64,000 nt of DNA, taken from NCBI GenBank assembly GCA_027620655.1, contig JAQCDS010000005.1:1-64000 (forward strand). The letters are read 5' to 3'. Position 1 is the first letter of the stretch. Each line of letters begins with the position of its first letter. The position numbers and the translations under genes were made by a program. The DNA is from Bacteroidota bacterium. Its GTDB lineage: Bacteria > Bacteroidota > Bacteroidia > Flavobacteriales > Flavobacteriaceae. The notes under the pieces are model-generated. The model was not told the DNA's origin. It worked only from the letters and a program-made list of their open reading frames with translations, and ran no database searches. Shown piece by piece: positions 49,594-59,069 of the stretch.

Positions 49594-50352
49594 TTAGGCA
49601 TTTTGATTGGCCTCTTGTTTGATCCAATCGTATCCTTTTTCTTCTAATTCAAAGGCCAATTCTTTTCCTCCAGATTTTACAATTTTCCCATTATAAAGCA
49701 CGTGTACATAATCTGGAACAATGTAGTCTAACAGTCTTTGGTAGTGTGTAATGACTAGAGTGGCATTGGCTTTAGTTTTTAATTTGTTGACACCATTTGC
49801 AACAATTCTTAGTGCATCAATATCCAATCCCGAATCGGTTTCGTCCAAAATGGCAAGTTTTGGTTCAAGCATAGCCATTTGAAAGATTTCATTTCGTTTT
49901 TTTTCACCTCCTGAAAATCCCTCGTTTAGAGACCTAGAAAGGAATTTTCTGTCAATTTCTAAAAGTTCAGATTTTTCACGTATACGCTTTAACATTTCGC
50001 TGGCAGGCATATCATCCAATCCTTTTGCTTTACGTGTTTCGTTCAACGCAGTTTTGATGAAATTTGTTACCGTTACACCTGGAATTTCTACAGGATATTG
50101 AAATGATAAAAAGATACCTTTATGTGCTCGTTCTTCTACACTCAATTCACTAATGTCTTCCCCTTCAAAAAGAATAGAACCTTTTTCGATTTCATAGTCC
50201 TCTTTTCCTGCAATGACTGAAGCAAGAGTACTTTTGCCGGAGCCATTTGGCCCCATTATGGCATGCACTTCCCCTGGTTTTATGTCCAAGTGGATTCCTT
50301 TTAAAATAGACTTTTCGTCTATGTGAGCGTGGATATTATTTATCTTTAACAT
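49594..50352 (-). CDS. sufC: Fe-S cluster assembly ATPase SufC
   Basis: MGPNGSGKSTLASVIAG; FSGGEKKRNEIFQMAMLEPKLAILDETDSGLDIDALRIVA. Confidence 0.97.
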   Translation of the reverse strand: MLKINNIHAHIDEKSILKGIHLDIKPGEVHAIMGPNGSGKSTLASVIAGKEDYEIEKGSILFEGEDISELSVEERAHKGIFLSFQYPVEIPGVTVTNFIKTALNETRKAKGLDDMPASEMLKRIREKSELLEIDRKFLSRSLNEGFSGGEKKRNEIFQMAMLEPKLAILDETDSGLDIDALRIVANGVNKLKTKANATLVITHYQRLLDYIVPDYVHVLYNGKIVKSGGKELAFELEEKGYDWIKQEANQNA

Positions 50353-50354
50353 AA

Positions 50355-50708
50355 TTATTCTGTTCCTAGAATTAAAGTGTTTTTTGCTTGTTTTTTTTGG
50401 GAAACGGATATAATTTCTACAATATCAAATTTCTTTTCCCATTTTATTTTCTCGTCTTCCTCAGTAGAAATATTTCCTTTGAGTTCTACATAAATTATTT
50501 CTGAAGTCTTTGCTTTAAGCGCTTTTGCTTTTTCATTCAATTCTAGAGTTTTTTCATTCATGTAAACACCATAAATTTCGTCTTTGGTTTGCAATACTGC
50601 AGCATCCTCAAAAAAAATATAACTACCTTTAATTGTTGATAGCTGCTCGGAATTGTTTTTACATCCAAAACTGAGAATGAACAATATTAAAAAAACTAGT
50701 TTCTTCAT
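50355..50708 (-). CDS. Small hypothetical lipoprotein within the SUF operon
   Basis: MKKLVFLILFILSFGCKNN lipobox (internal Met preferred); lies between sufB and sufC. Confidence 0.7.
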   Translation of the reverse strand: MKKLVFLILFILSFGCKNNSEQLSTIKGSYIFFEDAAVLQTKDEIYGVYMNEKTLELNEKAKALKAKTSEIIYVELKGNISTEEDEKIKWEKKFDIVEIISVSQKKQAKNTLILGTE

Positions 50709-50718
50709 AGTATAACAT

Positions 50719-52167
50719 TTACCCAACAGAGCCTTCTAGGCTTATTTCTAATAATTTTTGTGCCTCAACTGCAAATTCCATAGGCAGTTTATTTAAAACA
50801 TCTTTACTAAATCCATTGACAATTAGTGCAATGGCTTTTTCAGTATCAATACCTCTCTGGTTACAATAGAAAATCTGATCTTCACCAATTTTACTTGTGG
50901 TAGCTTCGTGTTCAATTTGGGCGGTTTTATTTTTGGCTTCAATGTATGGAAATGTGTGTGCTCCACATTCATTTCCCATTAACAAACTATCACATTGAGA
51001 AAAGTTACGAGCATTTTCTGCTCGAGAGCTGACTTGAACCAAACCTCTGTAACTGTTTTGAGATTTACCTGCAGAAATACCTTTACTAATAATGGTTGAT
51101 TTTGTATTTTTCCCCAAATGAATCATTTTTGTTCCTGTATCGGCTTGCTGATAGTTATTGGTTACTGCAATTGAATAAAATTCTCCAACAGAGTTGTCAC
51201 CTTTCAATATACAAGAAGGATATTTCCAAGTTACGGCACTACCTGTTTCTACTTGTGTCCAAGAAATTTTTGCATTTTTTTCGCAAAGTCCTCGTTTGGT
51301 TACAAAATTGTAAACGCCACCTTTGCCTTCAGCATTACCTGGGTACCAATTTTGAACCGTCGAATATTTAATTTCTGCATCATCTAAAGCAATAAGTTCT
51401 ACCACTGCGGCATGAAGCTGATTTTCGTCTCTACTTGGTGCAGTACAACCCTCAAGATAACTTACATAACTGCCTTCGTCGGCTACAACCAATGTGCGTT
51501 CAAATTGGCCTGTTCCTGCTTGATTTATTCTAAAGTATGTCGATAATTCCATCGGACAACGCACGCCTTTTGGGATATAGCAAAAACTTCCATCACTAAA
51601 AACGGCACTATTAAGAGCTGCATAATAGTTGTCTGTTTTTGGAACAACTGTTCCAATGTGTTTTCTAACTAATTCAGGGTGTTTTTTAATAGCTTCTGAA
51701 ATACTCATAAAGATGATGCCTTTTTCAGATAATGTTTTTTTGAAAGTTGTAGCAACAGAAACAGAATCAACAACAACATCCATGGCCACACCAGCTAATT
51801 TTTTTTGTTCATCTAATGAAATTCCAAGCTTTTCAAATGTGGCTAAAAGTTCTGGATCAACATCATCAATACTCTCATATTTTGGCTTGCTGTTGGGTGC
51901 AGAGTAGTATGAAATTGCTTGAAAATCAGGTTTTTCATAAGATACATTGGCCCAGTCAGGCTCTTCCATTTCTTTCCATATTTTAAAGGCATCCAAGCGC
52001 CACTCAGTCATCCATTCTGGCTCATTTTTTTTCTTTGAAATGGCACGCACAATCGATTCATCAAGACCAACAGGAAATGTGTCAGATTCTATATCTGTAT
52101 AAAAACCATATTCGTATTGCTTGGTTTTTAGTTCTTCTCTTAAATCGTCTTCAGTATATTTATTCAT
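50719..52167 (-). CDS. sufB: Fe-S cluster assembly protein SufB
   Basis: [29 protein letters not shown] start (ORF-track start overlaps sufA); [36 protein letters not shown]. Confidence 0.96.
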   Translation of the reverse strand: MNKYTEDDLREELKTKQYEYGFYTDIESDTFPVGLDESIVRAISKKKNEPEWMTEWRLDAFKIWKEMEEPDWANVSYEKPDFQAISYYSAPNSKPKYESIDDVDPELLATFEKLGISLDEQKKLAGVAMDVVVDSVSVATTFKKTLSEKGIIFMSISEAIKKHPELVRKHIGTVVPKTDNYYAALNSAVFSDGSFCYIPKGVRCPMELSTYFRINQAGTGQFERTLVVADEGSYVSYLEGCTAPSRDENQLHAAVVELIALDDAEIKYSTVQNWYPGNAEGKGGVYNFVTKRGLCEKNAKISWTQVETGSAVTWKYPSCILKGDNSVGEFYSIAVTNNYQQADTGTKMIHLGKNTKSTIISKGISAGKSQNSYRGLVQVSSRAENARNFSQCDSLLMGNECGAHTFPYIEAKNKTAQIEHEATTSKIGEDQIFYCNQRGIDTEKAIALIVNGFSKDVLNKLPMEFAVEAQKLLEISLEGSVG

Positions 52168-52186
52168 ACTAATTTTAGTTCGTTTT

Positions 52187-52516
52187 TTATAAAGAGAATG
52201 ATTCTCCACAACCACATGTACGGTTGGCATTAGGGTTATTAAATACAAAACCGCTTCCATTAAGACCGCCGGAGTAATCCAAAGTTGTTCCTATGAGATA
52301 GAGAAAACTTTTTTTATCAACGATAATTTTGACACCATTGTCTTCGAAAACTTTATCACTTTCAATTTGCTCTCGATCAAATTTAAGGTCATATGATAGA
52401 CCAGAGCATCCTCCACTTTTTACTCCAACACGGACAAAGTCTTTTTGAGGATCAAAACCGTCTTCAAGCATCAATGATTGTACTTTATTTTTTGCTATTT
52501 CGCTTACCTTTATCAT
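52187..52516 (-). CDS. sufA: A-type Fe-S carrier (SufA/IscA family)
   Basis: [26 protein letters not shown]. Confidence 0.93.
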   Translation of the reverse strand: MIKVSEIAKNKVQSLMLEDGFDPQKDFVRVGVKSGGCSGLSYDLKFDREQIESDKVFEDNGVKIIVDKKSFLYLIGTTLDYSGGLNGSGFVFNNPNANRTCGCGESFSL

Positions 52517-52549
52517 TACTTCTTATATAGATACTTTCTAAATAGAGAG

Positions 52550-52557
52550 CAAATATA
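52550..52557 (-). promoter_or_regulatory. Bacteroidota -7 promoter element for the SUF operon
   Basis: Minus strand TATATTTG matches TAnnTTTG. Confidence 0.65.
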
Positions 52558-52622
52558 CAACATAACACCTATACAATGCTACTTCCTAACATTATATTAG
52601 CATATGCATAAATAGGTTTTTG

Positions 52623-53696
52623 TTATGGGTGAGCGTATTGAGGATTGGTGATAAATTCGAAGTCAGAGAGCGAAAGTAAAAATTGTTTTAAATTTTCCTT
52701 ATCTGTTGTACTAAGCTGCACTCCGCCTTGTGCTACTTTTTTCATCAATGGATCGATAGTTGGAGAGTCTTGAAGTCCTTCGCTGTAGTGATTAATCACT
52801 TCTTCTATTGTTGCAAAACGGCCATCGTGCATATAAGGAGCGGTAAATGCTAGATTTCTTAGAGTTGGAGTTCTGAATTTTCCATTATCATTTGGGTCAC
52901 CAGAGGCATCACCTAAACCTAAATCAGATGGATTGGTGTCTAAGCCATTATTGTGAAATTTATTATCGGTCCACAGTGGATTGTTTTCGCTTCCATGACA
53001 ATGAAAACAATCTCCACGATTTTCATCCATAAATATGTTGAACCCTTCAAGTTCTTGAGGGCTTAGCGTGGCTTCTCCCAAAAGATATCTATCAAATTTT
53101 GAATTTGCAGAAATAATGGTGCGTTCAAATTGTGAAATTGCTTTGCTGACCATTACAGAGTCGATTTCAGAAGTTCCAAATGCTTGTTCAAATAGGGTTG
53201 GGTAATTTGGGTCTTGTTGCAAGCGTTGCACCACATTATCCAATGTATTATGCATTTCAATGGGGTTTGTAATAGGATCAAAAACTTGACGTTCCAAACT
53301 TAATTCTCTTCCATCCCAGAAAAATTTATCATCGTAATTCCATGCCAAATTGAAAAGTGGCATGCTGTTTCGTGTCCCCTCAATGTTATCTATACCAATA
53401 CTAAACTGTAAATTATTCGTAAATGCCTTTTGTGGCGCATGACAGGAAGCACATGATTGTGTATTATCAGCTGATAATTTTTTATCAAAAAATAGTTTTT
53501 TCCCAAGTGCAATTCCTTCTTCGGTAAGAGGATTGTTTGTTGGAATTACAGGGGGCAAAATACGACCTTGAAAAACCTCTGGAATATCTAAACTAACAGG
53601 TTTTGGAACATAACCATTGAAGGTGCTTGGCTCATCTTTTGAACAAGAAAAACAAGCGATTAAAACAATTAGACTATATTTTATAATTTTATTCAA
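52623..53696 (-). CDS. Di-heme cytochrome c peroxidase family lipoprotein (MbnH-like)
   Basis: Two CxxCH motifs (CASCHAP, CFHCHGS); LGKKLFFDKKLSADNTQSCASCH; TPTLRNLAFTAPYMHDGRF. Confidence 0.9.
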   Translation of the reverse strand: MNKIIKYSLIVLIACFSCSKDEPSTFNGYVPKPVSLDIPEVFQGRILPPVIPTNNPLTEEGIALGKKLFFDKKLSADNTQSCASCHAPQKAFTNNLQFSIGIDNIEGTRNSMPLFNLAWNYDDKFFWDGRELSLERQVFDPITNPIEMHNTLDNVVQRLQQDPNYPTLFEQAFGTSEIDSVMVSKAISQFERTIISANSKFDRYLLGEATLSPQELEGFNIFMDENRGDCFHCHGSENNPLWTDNKFHNNGLDTNPSDLGLGDASGDPNDNGKFRTPTLRNLAFTAPYMHDGRFATIEEVINHYSEGLQDSPTIDPLMKKVAQGGVQLSTTDKENLKQFLLSLSDFEFITNPQYAHP

Positions 53697-54459
53697 TAGA
53701 GACTAAATTAAAAACATTTTGACCATTTTGATACATTAGAATTTGAGCTGTACTATTGGGCATCAACATTTGATTGTATTCATTTAAATTCCAAGTGTTT
53801 GGTTGTTTAAACCATTGAGCAATATTCATTGCAATGGTAATTTCAGTTGTACCAGTCAGTGTTATTTCTCCTAAGCTAACTTCAAAAAAGGTGTCTTGTG
53901 GGAAAGTAGGATTTGGCCCCGGATTGTCTACAGCCCGAATTACGTGATAATTATAACCCGATTCTACATTTGAACTGTTAATGTATTTACCGTCCATCTG
54001 CATGTAGTGGTAACCGCCACCAAGCATAACAGGGACATTCCATGTTGCAGAATTTAAATCTGCATAAGTAACATCTGTATTGTCTTCATTTGTAAATCCA
54101 AAAACAAAGGAAATATCAGAATAACTACCCACAGCAACAGTTTGATTTGTAGAAAAATTCAATGAGTTAGCATCCTCTAAATCTACCAAATTATATTCAT
54201 CGATTGTGATGACTTCCCCCGTGTTTTTAGTTAATTTTATTTTAGAAATTAAATAGCGTAAGCGCTCTATGCTAAGTTCATTTCCAAATGCATTTGTAAA
54301 ATTAATGGTGTTAAAATCAGAGTTTGAAACCTCCGTTTCTTCCCATTTGTGTGTGAATTTAAAATTTACAGTCGTAACTGCGCTAATGTTATCATCATTG
54401 TCTTTTTCACAAGCCATAAAGACAAAGGCAAATGCTAAAATTATAAGCTTAAATTTCAT
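53689..54459 (-). CDS. MbnP-like family lipoprotein
   Basis: Lipobox FMAC; FGNELSIERLRYLISKIKL; GGGYHYMQMDGKYIN; YNYHVIRA; partner of adjacent di-heme peroxidase. Confidence 0.75.
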   Translation of the reverse strand: MKFKLIILAFAFVFMACEKDNDDNISAVTTVNFKFTHKWEETEVSNSDFNTINFTNAFGNELSIERLRYLISKIKLTKNTGEVITIDEYNLVDLEDANSLNFSTNQTVAVGSYSDISFVFGFTNEDNTDVTYADLNSATWNVPVMLGGGYHYMQMDGKYINSSNVESGYNYHVIRAVDNPGPNPTFPQDTFFEVSLGEITLTGTTEITIAMNIAQWFKQPNTWNLNEYNQMLMPNSTAQILMYQNGQNVFNLVSIE

Positions 54460-55802
54460 TATTTTGCTTTTATAATTAATAGGTCTGAAAACCCTTTATT
54501 TTCAGAAATGTCAATATCTGAACTATTGGTATTACCAACTCCAATAATGCTTCCATTATTGAGTTCTGTGACCCCCATTAATAAATCTATATTATTCCCA
54601 CCAATAGTTCTTTGCCACATTACATTTCCTTGTGCATTTATTTTAAAAATCCATGCATCATTTTGGCCGTTATTTTTAGTCAAATTTCCATCAGAACTTC
54701 TGGAATTTCCAGCCACTAGAAATTCATTATTTTGAGTTTTGTGAATGGCTTTTACACCGTCAAAACTACTACCTCCAAAGGTTTTTTCCCAGAGCAAATC
54801 GCCATTAGAATTTATTTTGATGATCCAAACATCTGCTGCGCCATTATTCGTTGTAAGGTCAATGTCATTGCTTCTTGAATCGCCAGCAATTAAGAAGTTG
54901 CCATCTGCTGTAGAAGTAATAGTTCTTGCTTCATCAATTTCGGTTCCACCAAATGACTTTTCCCAAAGTAAAGTGCCGGTATTATTTAGCTTGACCACCC
55001 AAAAATCATAGGTCCCTTTGTTGTTGTTAATATCAACATCATCACTATCAGAAGAGCCCATAATTAGGAAATTTCCGTCTTGTGTTTGTATAGAATCATA
55101 GGCTGTATCTGTAAATGTTCCTCCAAAATATCGGCTCCATTGTAGGTCGCCCATTGCATCTATTTTGACCACCCAATAATCTCCACCCGCATGGCGTTCC
55201 ATATTCATTCTATTATTACCAGCACCATCTGATGCTGAAACATCAAGAACACCTGATAATAAGAATCCATTATCTTGGGTTTGAATTATAGAAAAAGCAC
55301 TATCTGCACCTATGTAACCAAATGATTTCTCCCAAACAATTGTTCCAGATGCATCTAGTTTCGCTACCCAAAAATCATTGCTTCCAGAGTTATTTGAAAC
55401 ATTACCATCATTACTTTTACTACTTCCCAAAATGGCATAACCTCCATCATTTGTTGTTATTAAATCTTCTCCACGATCATCGTCCGAGCCTCCATAAACT
55501 TTTTGCCATTGCTGCTGACCAGAGGCATCAAATTTTAATAACCAATAATCATACGATGTATCAGTTTTGTTAAATATATCACCGTCCATACTTTGAGTGT
55601 AGCCCAAAATAGCATAACCGCCATCTGATGTACTAACAACAGATTGTGCGCTTTCGTTTTTGGTGCCGCCAATAGTTAAAACTTCTTCAACTTCAACGGA
55701 TTGAGTTTCAGTCGGTTGAACATATTCGGAGGAATCACAACCTAGATTAATACTTAGGACGAAAACAAAACAACTGTATTTTATGTTTTGTATGGAAGTC
55801 AT
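54459..55802 (-). CDS. Surface lipoprotein with about seven propeller-type repeats
   Basis: Repeated units of type FWVAKLDASGTIVWEKSFGYIGADSAFSIIQTQDNGFLLSG; lipobox LGC. Confidence 0.85.
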   Translation of the reverse strand: MTSIQNIKYSCFVFVLSINLGCDSSEYVQPTETQSVEVEEVLTIGGTKNESAQSVVSTSDGGYAILGYTQSMDGDIFNKTDTSYDYWLLKFDASGQQQWQKVYGGSDDDRGEDLITTNDGGYAILGSSKSNDGNVSNNSGSNDFWVAKLDASGTIVWEKSFGYIGADSAFSIIQTQDNGFLLSGVLDVSASDGAGNNRMNMERHAGGDYWVVKIDAMGDLQWSRYFGGTFTDTAYDSIQTQDGNFLIMGSSDSDDVDINNNKGTYDFWVVKLNNTGTLLWEKSFGGTEIDEARTITSTADGNFLIAGDSRSNDIDLTTNNGAADVWIIKINSNGDLLWEKTFGGSSFDGVKAIHKTQNNEFLVAGNSRSSDGNLTKNNGQNDAWIFKINAQGNVMWQRTIGGNNIDLLMGVTELNNGSIIGVGNTNSSDIDISENKGFSDLLIIKAK

Positions 55803-55813
55803 AGTTTTGAATC

Positions 55814-57373
55814 TTATTCACTTTTTTTAACAAGAAATAGTCCTTTTTCAATATCGCTGATGACTATATTTTTGCTTGCAAAATAGGGGTAAACGTTCCA
55901 TACGCCATTAAACGCTGCATTATCATTACTTGGATAAGTATCAAAAAAGCCAACTTCATTCATGTTTTGATTTCCTATATTACTGATATCAATTTCTCGC
56001 ATTCCAGCTCTGTAGCTTGCCAAGAAATAACTGTCACCAACAGTGTAACCATTATGGTCTATAGAGGTATTTTGAGCAATATATTCAAAACTAATGGTAG
56101 GATTGTCTAAATCGCTAAAATCAAAAATAATGGTGCGTGTGTTGGTGCCAATACTTAGTTCGTCTAGTTCATCGCCAACAATAAAATAGCGTAAATCTTC
56201 TGTAAACCAACCTTGGTGTGTGTAATTAATATTACTATATCCAATAGTTGAAATTGTCACAGGATTTGATTTATCTGTAATGTCTGCAATAACAACTTCA
56301 TCTTCATTACTTCCGATAAGAATTTCTTTTCCTGTATAATCTGTATCTGGGCCATTATAAGTTACAACTTGAGCATCATGTGAGTAGCCTCCATTACCAA
56401 ATCCACCTTCTGAGACAGGCGCTGTTGGGTTTTGAATATTGATAAACAATGGGCCTCCGTTATATGGGCCATTTCTGTTAGTACCAACAATATATGCATA
56501 ACCAGAGTCTTCATTGATGACAATGTTATGAGCACTTCCAAAATCTGAAAAGTGAGTATCAGCATTAAATTCTACAGGTGGGTTTTGTACATTTCTTAGA
56601 CGTGTCAAATCGAAAACTTGCATACCATGATTATTGGCTTCACTTACAATAAAAGCATGATTTTGATACACTTTTATATCACGCCAAATGCTGTTAACAG
56701 TGGCGGTAGGCAATATGCCAATAAGTTTTAAATTATTTGGACTACTTATATCGACAAAAGCGGTGTGAGAAGACAAACCAACTATAGCATATTCTTTTCC
56801 ATTTGTAGGGTCTGTCCATCCCCAAGAGTCATTTCCAGAAATATTACCTCCAGGGTTAATGCTTAAATCTTGTAATGACAAATAGCCAACCAAATCGTAG
56901 CCATTACATGGATAATTTCCTGCTAAGCCATTTTCACAGGGAATCGTAGTAAATGTTATATTATCACAAACATTTCCTATTCCATCTTCATCACTATCCT
57001 CTTGGTTTGGATTGGCATCGTTTGGGCAATTGTCACAAGCGTTTCCAACTCCGTCATCGTCGTCATCTTCTTGATTTGGATTTGCAGCACCTGGGCAATT
57101 GTCACAGGCATTGCCAATATCATCACTGTCGTTATCTTCTTGTTGAGAATTTTCAACGGATACACAGTTGTCACAAATATCACCTATACCATCTTCATCA
57201 CCATCCTCTTGATTTGGATTTGCAGCACTTGGGCAATTGTCGATAGTATTATGAATTCCATCACCGTCTCCATCGGGATAAGTGTTCCCTGTGGGTTCAT
57301 CATCACCACAATTCAATAGTAGTCCAGAAAGTGAAATTAAAATTGAAAGGATAAAAATTTTGTTATAATTCAT
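55814..57373 (-). CDS. Choice-of-anchor B family lipoprotein with thrombospondin type 3 repeats
   Basis: Lipobox LNC; DNCPSAANPNQEDGDEDGIGDICDNC repeats; GWTDPTNGKEYAIVGLSSHTAFVDIS. Confidence 0.88.
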   Translation of the reverse strand: MNYNKIFILSILISLSGLLLNCGDDEPTGNTYPDGDGDGIHNTIDNCPSAANPNQEDGDEDGIGDICDNCVSVENSQQEDNDSDDIGNACDNCPGAANPNQEDDDDDGVGNACDNCPNDANPNQEDSDEDGIGNVCDNITFTTIPCENGLAGNYPCNGYDLVGYLSLQDLSINPGGNISGNDSWGWTDPTNGKEYAIVGLSSHTAFVDISSPNNLKLIGILPTATVNSIWRDIKVYQNHAFIVSEANNHGMQVFDLTRLRNVQNPPVEFNADTHFSDFGSAHNIVINEDSGYAYIVGTNRNGPYNGGPLFINIQNPTAPVSEGGFGNGGYSHDAQVVTYNGPDTDYTGKEILIGSNEDEVVIADITDKSNPVTISTIGYSNINYTHQGWFTEDLRYFIVGDELDELSIGTNTRTIIFDFSDLDNPTISFEYIAQNTSIDHNGYTVGDSYFLASYRAGMREIDISNIGNQNMNEVGFFDTYPSNDNAAFNGVWNVYPYFASKNIVISDIEKGLFLVKKSE

Positions 57374-57450
57374 GTTTTAAGGTTTAGTATTTGGATAGCA
57401 CAATTTACATTAAAATCTATTATAAAATATTAAAAAATTCATAATAACTG

Positions 57451-57458
57451 TATTTTTG
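57451..57458 (+). promoter_or_regulatory. Bacteroidota -7 promoter element for thiL
   Basis: TATTTTTG matches TAnnTTTG, 4 bp upstream of the start codon. Confidence 0.5.
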
Positions 57459-57462
57459 CAAT

Positions 57463-58512
57463 ATGATAGAAGACAAAAATCAAAAGAAAACAGCATTATC
57501 TGAACTGGGAGAGTTTGGATTAATTGAACATTTGACTACTAATTTTTCAATAAAAAATTCAAGCACTATTCTTGGAATTGGCGACGATGCTGCAGTGTTA
57601 GATTTTAAAGGAAAATCGGTTGTAGTTTCTACAGATTTGTTGGTAGAGGGTGTTCATTTTGATTTGAGCTATATGCCATTGAAACACCTTGGTTATAAAG
57701 CTGTAATTGTGAATTTATCAGATATTTATGCAATGAATGCTCGTGCAACTCAAGTGACCGTTTCTATTGCAGTATCAAATCGTTTTGGATTGGAAGCTTT
57801 AGAAGCTTTATACGATGGAATTCATACTGCTGCAAAAGTATATGGGGTAGATGTAATTGGTGGAGATACAACATCTTCTACAACTGGCCTTACAATTTCT
57901 ATTACTGCTATTGGAGAAATAAATGCTTCAGATGTTGTAAAAAGAAGCGAAGCAAAACCTAATGATTTATTGGTGGTTTCGGGTGATATTGGTGCAGCTT
58001 ATTTAGGACTTCAGGTTTTAGAGCGTGAAAAAGAAGTATTCAAAGTGAATCCAAATAATCAACCTGATTTGGATGCATATACATACATAATTGAACGTCA
58101 ACTTAAACCCGAAGCTCGAAAAGATATTGTACAATTACTTAAAGATTTAGATGTAAAACCCACATCAATGATCGACATAAGTGATGGATTATCATCGGAA
58201 ATAATTCATTTGTGCAAACAAAGTAATGTGGGCTGCGATTTGTATGAAGATAAAATACCGCTGGACCCTCAGGTAATTTCAACTTGCGAGGAGTTTAATT
58301 TAGACAGTACTACTATTGCACTTAGCGGGGGTGAGGATTATGAATTGCTAATGACAATTAGTCAAGACGATTATCCAAAAATTAAAGCAAATCCAAATTT
58401 AACAGTGATTGGATATATGACAGATGTTAGTTCTGGAATACATTTGGTGACTCGTGGTGACGAAAAAATACCACTTACAGCACAAGGTTGGAATAGCTTA
58501 AATCAAGGTTAA
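57463..58512 (+). CDS. thiL: Thiamine-monophosphate kinase
   Basis: LGIGDDAAVLDFKGKSVVVSTDLLVEGVHFDL; GGDTTSSTTGLTISITAIGE; MIDISDGLSSEI; LSGGEDYELLMT. Confidence 0.96.
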   Translation: MIEDKNQKKTALSELGEFGLIEHLTTNFSIKNSSTILGIGDDAAVLDFKGKSVVVSTDLLVEGVHFDLSYMPLKHLGYKAVIVNLSDIYAMNARATQVTVSIAVSNRFGLEALEALYDGIHTAAKVYGVDVIGGDTTSSTTGLTISITAIGEINASDVVKRSEAKPNDLLVVSGDIGAAYLGLQVLEREKEVFKVNPNNQPDLDAYTYIIERQLKPEARKDIVQLLKDLDVKPTSMIDISDGLSSEIIHLCKQSNVGCDLYEDKIPLDPQVISTCEEFNLDSTTIALSGGEDYELLMTISQDDYPKIKANPNLTVIGYMTDVSSGIHLVTRGDEKIPLTAQGWNSLNQG

Positions 58513-59069
58513 TTTTTCCATTGCAAACTTTCCATAAACCGTATGATATCATTTTTGATATAATCAACAGCAGGGAATATGGAGTCATAGTTTGGACGTG
58601 CTCTGAAGTATAATGCACCAGAAAGGAAATGTTTCTTTTTGTCTGAAACAAAAAATTGAATTTGAGAGGCTACTGGGCCTTTCAGATCGAATAACTTTCC
58701 ATAAACATTGGTTTGTTCATTTTTAAAAGCACGCTCAGAAACCTCTCGTGCTATTTTTGCATGTTTTTGTGTTATGGATTGCGACTCAGAAATATAATTT
58801 TTCAAATTGTTATTTAGAGTGTTGTAGGTTAAATAAACTGTAGCATTTAATGAAGGATAGTTGAGGTTTAATCCTAATTTTTTTTTGTTTTTTGATATGG
58901 TTTCAACTGTAGATAGTTTGTTTTTATCAAATGTAAAAGGCAGTTGAGGTTCAATATTTTGATAATTTGCTTTGGGGTAATCTAAACTTAAATATGCTTT
59001 TGGTTTAGGCACGCTTACATCTTGGCAGGACCAACATAAACAAATCATTAAAATAAAAAACCGAGGCAT
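58509..59069 (-). CDS. gldD: Gliding motility lipoprotein GldD
   Basis: PKPKAYLSLDYPKANYQ; family-typical length; adjacent to gldE. Confidence 0.9.
   Translation of the reverse strand: MPRFFILMICLCWSCQDVSVPKPKAYLSLDYPKANYQNIEPQLPFTFDKNKLSTVETISKNKKKLGLNLNYPSLNATVYLTYNTLNNNLKNYISESQSITQKHAKIAREVSERAFKNEQTNVYGKLFDLKGPVASQIQFFVSDKKKHFLSGALYFRARPNYDSIFPAVDYIKNDIIRFMESLQWKN

Noticed and set aside
56953-57319. Overlapping ORFs (97, 105 and 68 aa) and periodic sequence suggesting a repeat array or CRISPR
   Set aside because: Periodicity comes from thrombospondin type 3 repeats (DxDxDxxGDxCDNC) in the 55814-57373 CDS; no identical repeats with unique spacers.
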